From: Hondaea fermentalgiana
Lineage: Eukaryota; Sar; Bigyra; Thraustochytrida; Thraustochytriidae
Direction: 5' to 3'
Length of the DNA: 64,000 nt
Assembly: GCA_014084085.1 (NCBI GenBank)
Contig: NPFB01000001.1
Coordinates: 258,277 to 322,276, forward strand
The notes under the pieces were generated by a model. It was not told where the DNA came from, did no database searches, and saw only the letters and a list, made by a program, of their open reading frames with translations. Position numbers and translations under genes: made by a program. Below, one piece after another: positions 27,543 through 36,800 of the stretch (positions within the stretch are counted from its first letter, which is position 1; every line of letters begins with the position of its first letter).

Positions 27543-29017
27543 AAAGGAGCTTCAGGAGCTCGTCCATGTCCATGTTCGAGTCCGAGATCGTCACAGCGGA
27601 AGGCGTCGCGCGCCAAGGCAGTCTACTTTCGCGCGGCGACGCGGAGGGACGCGGAGCGGGAGCGCGAGGGGCGGAGGCGGCGGCGATGGCGGCGGCGACG
27701 GCGGCGGCGGCGACGACGGAGGGCGCCTCGTCGTGGCTGGCGAAGGCGCTCGGCGAGTACTGCGCGGCGCGGGCAGCGAGAATGATGACCCCGACGACGC
27801 AGCTACAGCAGGAGGCGCGCGGCGACGGCGATGGCGGCGGGGGCAGCGGCGTGGCGGGTGCGGAGGAGGAGGTGCTGGAACTCCACGAGGTCGATGAAGA
27901 AGAGTCCGAGGCGGCCGTGCAGAACCTGAGACGGACACAGGACTCGCCGTGGTGGGCGAAAGCCGCGCTCGGAAAGCTTCAGGACGCCGGCTTGCCCGAA
28001 CTGTGCAAGGTGCGCGGCCTGGAGACGATCTTCTGCGAGGCGGCCAAGCAAGGCCGCGTTGATGCCATGCAAATGCTTCTCGACACCTTTCCCGGCGCCA
28101 TCAACCCCGGGTGCATGCAGCAGGCTGCGCTTCGTGAGAGCGCCCGCTTCGGCCATCTTGCGTGCGTGAGACTCTTGCTCGACCTCGGCGCGGATCCGAA
28201 CCTGAGCGGAGCACTGCGCTTTGCCGCGGTTCAGGGACATGCCGAGGTGTGTCGTCTCTTGCTCGCCTCGCACGTCAACTTTGACGAATACAGCCTTGGC
28301 GGCGCGCTCCGCCTCGCGTCCGAGGAAGGCCATCTCGAGTGCGTCAAGCTGCTTTTGGCGCACGGCGCAGACCCGAGCACCATGTACAGTCGTGCATGTC
28401 AGCGCGCTGCCATGCAAGGCCACGCTGCAGTGGTGGCAGTACTTCTCGAGGATCCGCGAACCGACATTCCGGCGTCGCGCGTCGAGGATGTCTTCCGCAA
28501 GGCCTGTGTGAACGGTTGGACCGACGTCGTTCGCGTGCTTTTGCGCCGTTCCAAGCTGTGTCCCTCGTCGTCCATATTTTCTGCCACGCACGGCGCCCCT
28601 TTGGACAGCGACTGCATTCTTGAGCTCTTGCGCTCCAAGGCTCTCCAGCGTCGCCTCGTCGCGACCGCTCGTATTTTTCAGTCACTCTCATCTTCCTCTT
28701 TTTCCTCCTCTGCGGATGACACGGACGATATTCAACATGCTCGCGCGGCCAGCGTCGAGGCCATGGCTCTCACTCGTGGCTTACAGAGAGTCTATTTGCG
28801 CAATCTCGTCAGGCCAGCGCGTCACGAAACAGCTGCGCTCGGTAGTGTTTTCGGCCACATGTCTTCGCGAGTCAGCGCGCACCTCGCGGCTCGCATCGTG
28901 GCCCTTGGCTTTGCGGACGACTTGCTTGTATCCTTTGAGGGTCCAGTCAGCTTGCCACGCCGCATGGACCGATGCTCGCGCTTCTTGCTCTCGCTCTTCG
29001 CCCCGCATGCCTCATGA
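27539..29017 (+). CDS. Ankyrin repeat protein
   Basis: A 492-residue protein. The first 130 residues are rich in Ala, Gly, Glu and Arg and are probably disordered. Residues about 150-345 carry at least five ankyrin repeats, recognisable by LETIFCEAAKQGRVDAMQML, ESARFGHLACVRLLLDLGAD, FAAVQGHAEVCRLLL, LASEEGHLECVKLLLAHGAD and RAAMQGHAAVVAVLLEDP. The C-terminal 150 residues have Ser-rich and helical stretches with no clear domain; they include LARIVALGFADDLLV-type hydrophobic segments. The protein probably acts as a scaffold or adaptor; a partner cannot be named. The leader is duplicated and an upstream ORF overlaps the start, so translation may be regulated. An alternative start is a downstream in-frame ATG near 27566. 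Confidence 0.8.
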   Translation: MKRSFRSSSMSMFESEIVTAEGVARQGSLLSRGDAEGRGAGARGAEAAAMAAATAAAATTEGASSWLAKALGEYCAARAARMMTPTTQLQQEARGDGDGGGGSGVAGAEEEVLELHEVDEEESEAAVQNLRRTQDSPWWAKAALGKLQDAGLPELCKVRGLETIFCEAAKQGRVDAMQMLLDTFPGAINPGCMQQAALRESARFGHLACVRLLLDLGADPNLSGALRFAAVQGHAEVCRLLLASHVNFDEYSLGGALRLASEEGHLECVKLLLAHGADPSTMYSRACQRAAMQGHAAVVAVLLEDPRTDIPASRVEDVFRKACVNGWTDVVRVLLRRSKLCPSSSIFSATHGAPLDSDCILELLRSKALQRRLVATARIFQSLSSSSFSSSADDTDDIQHARAASVEAMALTRGLQRVYLRNLVRPARHETAALGSVFGHMSSRVSAHLAARIVALGFADDLLVSFEGPVSLPRRMDRCSRFLLSLFAPHAS

Positions 29018-29630
29018 TGAGGGAAAATGAAAAGGAGAGGGAAAGGAGAGGAGAGACGAGAGACAGAAGGAGGAGCCTGCGCACGCTAACGAAGCGCGCA
29101 CTTTTTGGCGCTGACTTTCGACGGCACCTGTGCCGCCGCTGTCTTCATGACTGTAAGCTATCTATTTTTGTTTATGTATGGGTAAACTTATCGTATGCAC
29201 GCACAACACACTAGCTCTTGTACCTGCCTGCCTGCCTGCCTTTGAACTGCAGTCTCCCCGCCTCATGCTGCTTTTCGCTCCCTCTTCGCCATGCCTCTCC
29301 CCCCCCCCCCCCCTCGAAAAGTACGGGAAAGGGACAGGCTTGCGCCGCCCTCGCTTCCTCGCGACCCCCTGCATCCTCCCCGCACGCTCCGGCGCGGCGC
29401 TCCCTTCGTTTCTCGGCCCTCCGCCCCACAGGCGGGTGGGTCCCTCTGCGGGGGAGTTCAGCGCGAGGGCGGACGCGGCGTGGACCCAGCCTTGGCCGAG
29501 GGTCGCCGAGGACCGCGCGAGAAGGAGATTCCTGCGGCGAAACGCGCGCCGAGGCCGAGGCGGGGCGGGTCGAGAGCCGAGATGAGCTGAGCTGAGCTGA
29601 GCTGAGCTGAGATGAGGTGAGAGATTGAGA

Positions 29631-29679
29631 TGAGATGAGACGAGTCGGGGTGAGATGAGTTGAGATGAGACGAGTCGGG
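29631..29679. repeat. 30-nt tandem direct repeat
   Basis: TGAGATGAGACGAGTCGGG occurs at 29631-29649 and again at 29661-29679, in a region rich in GAGCT and GAGAT words. Confidence 0.75.
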
Positions 29680-29835
29680 ATGGGAGGAAGCCGCGGCGAG
29701 CGAGCAAAGCGGAGCAAAGCTGAGCCACGCGAAGCAGGCAAGGCAAAGCCCAGCAAAAAGCAAGCGTCACGCGCCGCCAGGCTCTTCTGCGCCGGCGTCA
29801 TCGGCGGCAGAGCGAGGAGGCTGGTCTGGTCGGAG

Positions 29836-29880
29836 AAGGAAAGGAAAGGAAAGGAAAGGAAAGGAGAGGAGAGGAGAGGA
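29836..29880. repeat. (GGAAA)n / (GGAGA)n run
   Basis: Purine-rich pentanucleotide repeat on the plus strand, read directly. Part of a 45-bp polypurine tract. Confidence 0.85.
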
Positions 29881-30459
29881 GAGGGAAGGAGGAAGGAGGA
29901 AGGAAAACGAAGCAACGATCCAACGAACGCCGCCGCAGCCGCGTTTGCGAGAAGGCCCAAGCAGCTGCAGCTGCAGCTGCAGCAGCTGCAGCTGCTGGTG
30001 CAGGCATCGTTCGTTCTTGGTCTTCTTCTTCTTCTTCTTCTGTCTCGTAGGTCTCCGCTGCCGGCTTCTTGGTCTTGGGACCTCCGACCGACCGCGGACT
30101 GACAGTGACCTCAGCTTACGACCATGAACAAGCGGCGGTGGGGAGAGGGGAGACGGAGATGACGCTGAGCGCGGCTGGACCAGCGATGCGGGCGGAGGGG
30201 AACTCGGCGCATGCGCGGAGGTGGAGGCCGGTCGATGCAAGCAAACCCGGAACGAGCCAAGCGGCAGCAAGCAAACCTCGAACGAGCGCGAGGCCGAGCA
30301 AGAGAGGCCAGACAACAGTAGAGTAGAGCCGCGGCAGAGCCGAAACCCGCGCAGGGCACGACGAGAACCCTTGGCGCATTGGGTGCTGCTGCTGCCGCAG
30401 CCTGCGTAGTCCTGGCAGTCGCGCTAAAGTCGTGGGGCAAGACACCCGAGCAGACGGAG

Positions 30460-31656
30460 ATGAATCAAGTCAAGACAGCCGCGACAAAGATGCGCGCCGT
30501 GGTGATCGGCGGCAGCTACGCAGGTCTCATGGCCTGCAGAGCACTCGAACCCCTCGGCGTGGACGTGACGCTCGTCGAGAGAAACGAGTACTTCTTTCAC
30601 AAAATTGGCGGCACGCGCGCGTGCGTCAAACCCGGGTACGAAAACGAGGCCATCCTGCCTCTCAACCAAGCCCTCAAACGACCGGGATCCCGCCTCGTGC
30701 ACGGGTCAGCGCTCAAGGTCGACCCTGCGGACAACAAGGTCAAGGTCGAGCTGGCCAATGGCGAGCAGGAAACGATCGACTATGACAACCTCATTCTCGC
30801 CATGGGCCTCAAGCACGGCTATGGCCAGCTCCCGGAACGCATTCTCTCCAAGGACGACATGCTCAAGTACATGACATCCGAACAGGAGCGTTTGGCCGAT
30901 GCCGCGGCGGTGGTCGTCGTCGGCGGCGGCGCTCTCGGCGTGGAGACCTCGACCCAGATCAAGGCCACCCACCCAGACAAGGAAGTTCACCTGTATCATT
31001 CGCGCGATAAGTTCCTCAGTGCTGCCAAGCCTCCCATCGCCGATGAGACCTCGAATGCCGTTCTCGAGAAGATGGACCAGTATGGCGTCAAGCTCCATCT
31101 CGGTGGCGGGCGTCTGAGTGAAGAAGAGATTGCCAAAAAGCATCCGGGCGCGGTAATCATTCCCACGGCTGGCTGCCAACCGAGCGAAACGACCCTTTCG
31201 ATGCTCCCTAGCGAGTGGCTGCAGCCGGGTACCGGTGAGGTCAAGGTGCTCCCGACCATGCAAGTCGATGGGGCTCCATCGAACGTGTATGCAGTCGGCG
31301 ATCTCGCCGCGTCCGGCGACTTCAAGCAGGCAAAGTGGGCAAAGGATCACGTTCAAGTCGTCGCCAAGAACATCATGGGCGAAAAGGCAGAGTACGACCC
31401 CAGCCGACCAATCCCGTGGTGGTCGCTTCCCTATTCGCTGGCAAAATACCCGTACGTGCGGGCACGCACGTCTTCCCCTACGATGATCAACATGTACATT
31501 GGCGAAACCGACAGCGTCACACAGGCTTGGGGCATTCTCTTTAATGACAAGTTCACCCCAAATGTGAACCATCCTGACAAGGGTGCGAGCAAGGCCAAAA
31601 TGTTCGTTGGCATGCTCGACGGCAAGAAGGAAGGCAAGAAGAAGTCCAAGCTCTAA
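30460..31656 (+). CDS. FSP1/AIFM2-like FAD oxidoreductase A, C-terminal SKL
   Basis: A 398-residue FAD/NAD(P)H oxidoreductase from the first ATG (30460). The first Rossmann fold starts with AVVIGGSYAGL, followed by the conserved THRACVKPGYE-type loop (here TRACVKPGYE). A second, NAD(P)H-binding, fold has VVVVGGGALGVETSTQIK. The flavin-binding NVYAVGDLAASG motif is intact. This arrangement fits the AIFM2/FSP1 (ferroptosis suppressor protein 1) branch of type II NADH dehydrogenase-like quinone reductases. The protein ends in KKEGKKKSKL; SKL is a canonical peroxisomal targeting signal (PTS1). The upstream frame would add a hydrophobic AAAAAACVVLAVALK segment but lacks an ATG. A paralogue lies 820 bp downstream on the same strand. 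Quinone reduction is inferred. Confidence 0.85.
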   Translation: MNQVKTAATKMRAVVIGGSYAGLMACRALEPLGVDVTLVERNEYFFHKIGGTRACVKPGYENEAILPLNQALKRPGSRLVHGSALKVDPADNKVKVELANGEQETIDYDNLILAMGLKHGYGQLPERILSKDDMLKYMTSEQERLADAAAVVVVGGGALGVETSTQIKATHPDKEVHLYHSRDKFLSAAKPPIADETSNAVLEKMDQYGVKLHLGGGRLSEEEIAKKHPGAVIIPTAGCQPSETTLSMLPSEWLQPGTGEVKVLPTMQVDGAPSNVYAVGDLAASGDFKQAKWAKDHVQVVAKNIMGEKAEYDPSRPIPWWSLPYSLAKYPYVRARTSSPTMINMYIGETDSVTQAWGILFNDKFTPNVNHPDKGASKAKMFVGMLDGKKEGKKKSKL

Positions 31657-32476
31657 AATCTTATAAAAATCTTTGTCTCTTCTTTTCTCTCTCTCGCTCG
31701 TGAATTTCGTAGGCCCTTCACAAAGCTCATCTAAAACCGTTGTCTCCCCTTCCCGGCGGTTCTCTTGTGAAACATTTATCGCCCCTCCCCTCGTGAGCGG
31801 AGGCAACTTGTGCACATCGCCATTTCGTGTAAATAGTACTTGCTTTTCCGCCTTCTTGTCGTCCTATGTCAGAATCGAGGCCGGCGGGCGGTACTGCGAC
31901 ACCTTCGACACCGGCTTGCGTCTCGCTCACATCCGTCGTCCTAAAGGCCATGTGAGTGGTCATGACCAGCCAGCCGCTAAGGCCAGCAGTGCCGCCCTCC
32001 CGTCTCCCACCTGCTTGCCAAGTATATATATATGCATAATAACGCACCCCCGCACGCACGCGCGTGCACGCGCTCTGGGGCCGCATGCAGACAATGAATG
32101 TACGAAAGAATGCCTTGGCGCGGGCACTTCTCGGAAGCGCCATTGCGTGGCGGCCAAGCGCGCGCGGGCAGCCTGACAGAGTCTGCCAGGTTGGGTTGGG
32201 TAGGAGTTGCAGATGGCAGAAGTATACCATGGTATACTCCCAAAGACTTGGAAGGTTGGCTGGCCTCGGCGGGCGGGACGCCTGCAGCGGACGAAGGCCA
32301 TGCTGAGACCTCCGGCAGATTGCAGATGGTGACGGTGAAGGCAAGTCCCAAAAGAACAAGCCGCCGAGCAGGCTGCCTGGGTGGTGGCTGGCTGACTTGG
32401 AGCTAGCCTATAGCTGGCGAGGCCTGACAGTGATGAGTCGGCAGCAAAACGGAAAAGCGCAAGGACTCTCAAGACG
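31657..32476. other. Intergenic between the two FSP1-like genes
   Basis: 820 bp. It holds the 3' UTR of copy A and the promoter of copy B. Notable items are a (TA)n-rich stretch around 32021-32034 and an 18-bp perfect palindrome at 32221-32238. No other gene seen. Confidence 0.5.
32221..32238. promoter_or_regulatory. 18-bp perfect palindrome
   Basis: AGTATACCATGGTATACT is its own reverse complement. It lies 239 bp upstream of the copy B start in an otherwise GC-rich spacer. It could be a dimeric transcription-factor site; chance is possible. Confidence 0.5.
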
Positions 32477-33610
32477 ATGCGAGTCGTAGTAATTGGAGGC
32501 AGCTATGCGGGGATCGCCGCAACGAGGGCGCTCGAGGCCAGCGGCATCGACGTGACCCTCATTGAGAGAAACGAGTGGTTTTTTCATAAGATCGGCGGCA
32601 CGCGCGCGTGTGTCAAGCCCGGGTACGAGACAGAAGCCCTCTTGCCACTCACCCGGGCCGTCAAGAGGCCTGCGTCGCGGCTCGTGCATGGCGCGGCGCT
32701 TAATGTCAATGCTGCGGAGAACAAGGTCGAGGTCGAATTGGCCAATGGCGAGCACGAGACGATCGAGTACGATCATCTCATTCTTGCCATGGGTCTCTCG
32801 CACGGCTTTGGACAGCTCCCGGAAAAGGTCATGTCAAAAGCCGAAATGCTCGAGTACCTTAGGGCCGAGCAGGAGCGAGTTCGGGCTGCAAATGTCGTCG
32901 TCATCGTAGGCGGAGGCGCACTCGGAGTTGAGACTTCGACACAGATCAAAGCCACGCATCCAGACAAAGAGGTCCACCTGTACCACTCGAAAAAAACATT
33001 CCTCAGCGCCGCGACCCCTCCTGTCGCGGATGAGTTCTCGGATGCAGTCCACGAAAAACTCGAACAAATGGACATTGTAATGCATCTTGGCGGTGGTCGT
33101 CGCACAAGAGAAGATCTCGAAAAGGAACATCCAGGTGCGCTCGTCATTTTCACGGCTGGCTGCGCGGCAAGTGCATCGACGCTACAAATGCTCCCCGAGG
33201 AATGGCTTTCATCGAGTGGCGAGGTCAAGGTGCTTCCGACGCTGCAAGTTGACGGTGCGCCGTCCAACGTCTACGCTGTAGGTGATCTTGCTGCCAGTGG
33301 CGATTTCAAACAGGCAAGGTGCACAAAGGATCATGCCAAGGTCGTCGTCAGTAACATCAACGGTAAGAGAACAGTCTACAACCCAAGTCGTTCAAATCCA
33401 TGGTTCGCCTGTCTCGTTCCGTATCTCTGCTCTAGCTACGTGCGCGCTCGCACATCGTCAACGACTCAGGTGAGCCTGTACATTGGTGAGACAGATGGAA
33501 TTACGCAGGGCTTTGGTCTCGTCTTTTCTGACAAACTTGCCGCCAAAGCAAATCATTCTGACAAGGGAGTCAGCAAGGCGAAAAAGTATCTTGGCCTCGG
33601 TGACGTTTAA
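32477..33610 (+). CDS. FSP1/AIFM2-like FAD oxidoreductase B
   Basis: A 377-residue paralogue of the gene at 30460-31656, probably from a tandem duplication. The same motifs are present: VVVIGGSYAGIA (FAD), TRACVKPGYE, VVIVGGGALGVETSTQIK (NAD(P)H) and NVYAVGDLAASGDFKQA. The two differ along the C-terminus: copy A ends in SKL, whereas this one ends in GLGDV and so lacks PTS1. This suggests that one copy acts in peroxisomes and the other in the cytosol or on another membrane. Neither has the N-terminal myristoylation signal of animal FSP1. AATAAA occurs at 33760 on the plus strand, 150 bp after the stop. The gene is convergent with the receptor-like gene. Confidence 0.85.
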   Translation: MRVVVIGGSYAGIAATRALEASGIDVTLIERNEWFFHKIGGTRACVKPGYETEALLPLTRAVKRPASRLVHGAALNVNAAENKVEVELANGEHETIEYDHLILAMGLSHGFGQLPEKVMSKAEMLEYLRAEQERVRAANVVVIVGGGALGVETSTQIKATHPDKEVHLYHSKKTFLSAATPPVADEFSDAVHEKLEQMDIVMHLGGGRRTREDLEKEHPGALVIFTAGCAASASTLQMLPEEWLSSSGEVKVLPTLQVDGAPSNVYAVGDLAASGDFKQARCTKDHAKVVVSNINGKRTVYNPSRSNPWFACLVPYLCSSYVRARTSSTTQVSLYIGETDGITQGFGLVFSDKLAAKANHSDKGVSKAKKYLGLGDV

Positions 33611-33831
33611 AGTAATGCAAGGTGGGGGAAGTTGAACTTCGTTTTTACTTTGTTTCAGCAAGGCAGGATCGCCGAACTGTGAGCGTTTAATCTGTTTTCT
33701 AAACTTGCTCAGGATAGGCACAAAACACTTTGGTAGATCCCTATCTTTCCAAGAGCACCAATAAAATATAAATTTGGTTGAACACATTTTTTCTTCCACT
33801 TTTGTTTCGACCAAACTGGTCAATTCCCATT

Positions 33832-36800
33832 TCACAGATCCAAGACGACACTTGCAGGACACAGACGCCGAATAATATCCAAACATTCCTCTGAAAACGC
33901 ATTCTCTGTCAGACAAACTGCCGAAAGCGTACTGTTGGCCGCTTTCTTCTCCAAAACCTTGGCGATGCGAAAGGCAACTTCGTCCGTGAACTCGTTGCGA
34001 GAAAGGTCCAGGCCGCATAGTCGTGGGCACCCACGAAGCTCGACTGCAGTACAAATTCGCTCAGCATCCTCGTTATTGAGGTCGCAGCGCTGCAGCGAAA
34101 TGTTCTCGAGGCAAGGAAGGACCAGCGTTGGAAGCACAAGGCCCGGATTGTTCGAAAGGTTCAATCGACGCAGCCCCGTCAAAACAGGTGGGTCATCAAC
34201 GGAAGATTCAGGGGCCGCCACAAGCTTCCACAGTGGTCCTACGTGTATGAGACCGCAGTGTGCCAATGCGAGCGTCTCCAGTTTAGTCGCGAGAGGTCCG
34301 TCCCGCAAAGCCTCTGCAAGCGCGTCGAGATCTACATTCTCATTGCCGTCCAAGATGAGCTTGCGGAGCGACTCGTTGACGCAAAGTCCTTTGACGCAAA
34401 ATCGAGCAAACCCAGCCTTGCTAAACGCACACTGGTCAATGTAAAGCTTGACAAGGGTACATCCTGGAGAAGTAAGTGCCTTCGCTAAGCTATCGAGACC
34501 AGCATCGCCAATTGGATTCATGGAGAGCTTGAGGCTCTCGAGTGCAATTGCAGGGTCTGTCTCAAGCATATCTGCAAGGCCGACAACTATATCAGGCTTC
34601 AGATTGCAGCGACGAAGGTCCAGCGAAACGAGTCGCCGCAAAATGACGGTTTCCTTGAGCGACACGAGTGAGAGCTCGCCAAAGTGATTGCCGGATTTCC
34701 AGTCACCGAAATTGAGCTTGCGCAAAGCGACACAATCTTGAAGTCCTGTCAATACTTCGGCCACCCCGTGGTCCGAAAGCGTTCGCCCTTGAGGTAGACC
34801 GTGAATCTCCACTTTTTTCACCTTGTAGTTACTTGCAATGATTGGCATCAGAGCACAAGCCTGAGCATCGGACAATGACGCCTCTTCAACGAATTGAATT
34901 GTCTCCATCTCGCGCTGAAGTTGTAAGATGTTCAAATCGCCAAACCCAACATTGAGAGTCTGAATGACAGGGTTGGTTGCAATTCCACACCCAATCCGCC
35001 TCGCAGCCTGTCGCATGACCTCCTCCTGGACGGCGCTTTCCGCTTCGTGCTGGGGAATGCTCACGCGCTGCACATGTTGCAAAATGTGAAGTAGCCCTTC
35101 AACCAAAGCCACGCTGCCTGGGTTTCTTTCAAAGTTCGTGACGTCGATTTCGGACGTTCCTGCGTGAGCAATACGGTTGTTGTCCAGGTGCAGGCTCGTC
35201 AACGTACAAAAAGGTCCGATACGCTTGAGGGCGAGGCCAACATGTGTGGTGTGCTCCTCCGTGAGACGAAGCTGAACTTGAAGACGGTGCGAGAATAGTC
35301 CTGGAGAGCTGCACGTCTCGTACAGTAACGCATTTATCCCCCCCTCTGGATCTTCTACGGCGCGATACATGCGCTTTGAGATATTGACCTTGAGTATGGT
35401 TAGATCTTGGCCCAGGGAAAGGATCAAGGTGCGCTCTTCTGGTGCCAACACAGACTTGTCATGAAAGGTCTCATCCTGACCGACGAAAAAGTGCACGCTC
35501 AAATGACCACCGCAGTCAAAACGTGTCAGAGGCACCTGCGTCGAATCTTCGCGCGCAGCGGCGATGCGCTTACGCAAAAGCAAGCCAATCTCTTTGGCGT
35601 ACTGAATGATATTAAGATCCGAATGGGGTCTCATAAAAAAATGAATAATGGAAGAGCTCCTGCTCAGCGCATCCAGTACGCTCAAAAATGTCTCTTTGGA
35701 CGTTTCAACTGTCTCGCCGAGACGAAGCGTGTGCAGCTCGCTCATTGTAGGGACGACGCTTGCGATTCGAGCCAAGACTGCATCCTCGAGAGGAGTTTCG
35801 GAAAGATCCCAAACACCGAGTGGTGCGACCATTGTGCTGAGCATATCTGAAGGGGACCCGCAAAGTGCGAGTCGTCCTGTGGGTTCGCTCTCCAATGCAA
35901 AGAGGAGATCCGACTTGTTCACGCCGAACGTCTCGAGATCAGATGCTGCATTGGCGGTAATCAGCCTTCGAAGCGCGACACCTGCTAGTGGCTCCTTCTC
36001 CGCAATGGCCCCAAGATGTTGCACGAACTCCTTCACTTTCTGTGCGCGCGGACTTTCATGCAAAAAAACGCTGACGAGGAAGTCGAGCGTGACCCGGAGT
36101 ACGCGCTCTCGAACACTGGCAGCGGGTGACGTGGACAATGCCTGGAATTTGCACGCTTCGATCTGCGCCATCGAGCGACGGCGATTTAGCCGCAGGCCCA
36201 TGAGAAAGGGGACCGGCAGGATGCAGCCCGCTATCACGAGCGGCCACGTGCGCCGGTCCTCCCGCGACACCATTGCATTTTGTAGAGAGATTAGGCTCGC
36301 AGCGACACATGCGTAGACCAACATAAGATGAGAGCCAGCGAGCACATCATTTGTGAGAGCCGCACGACCCAGAGCAGGCTGCATTCTGCGTACCTCATAG
36401 AAAAGCTTGAAAAATATGATGCTGCATATGAAAAGAAGAGGCATCGAGTCTCGTAGGTCGTTCGTAGAATCTACCAGTCCGCTTGACGTTGACACAGCAT
36501 ATTTGGCTATCACCATGAGTACACGATACCGCGTGACCGTATTAACGTGCAAAAGGTCAGCATCGCTATCGCGAGCGGCATATTCAAGGCTCATGTAGTA
36601 GTATGTGCCTCCAATTACAACAGAGCCGGCAGAAAGCAAGAGGTGAATCGGGTTGTACCAACACTGCAAATCTGCAGCAAAAAAGTTGCGCATCACGACC
36701 TGGTCCTCGTACTCCAAGTACTCACCGTCATCATCTGCATATGCGCAGTCGAGAGGTGCAAGGAGAGTCATGAAAATGGGCACAAATAGAATCTCAAAGG

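Larger units (their letters stand above)
29018..30459. other. 1.4-kb repeat-rich intergenic stretch
   Basis: Gene-free between the ankyrin and first FSP1-like genes. It contains a C15 run (29299-29313), (GAGCT)n (about 29584-29611), two 30-nt direct repeats (29631-29649 and 29661-29679), (GGAAA)n (about 29836-29870) and a CAG/CTG block (about 29961-29999). The final 80 bp stay open in the frame of the FSP1-like gene and would encode a hydrophobic Ala/Val stretch, but there is no ATG. Confidence 0.5.

Noticed and set aside
30706..31815. 369-residue minus-strand frame over the first FSP1-like gene
   Set aside because: It overlaps the whole flavoprotein, whose motifs are unmistakable; such long antisense frames are expected in GC-rich coding DNA.
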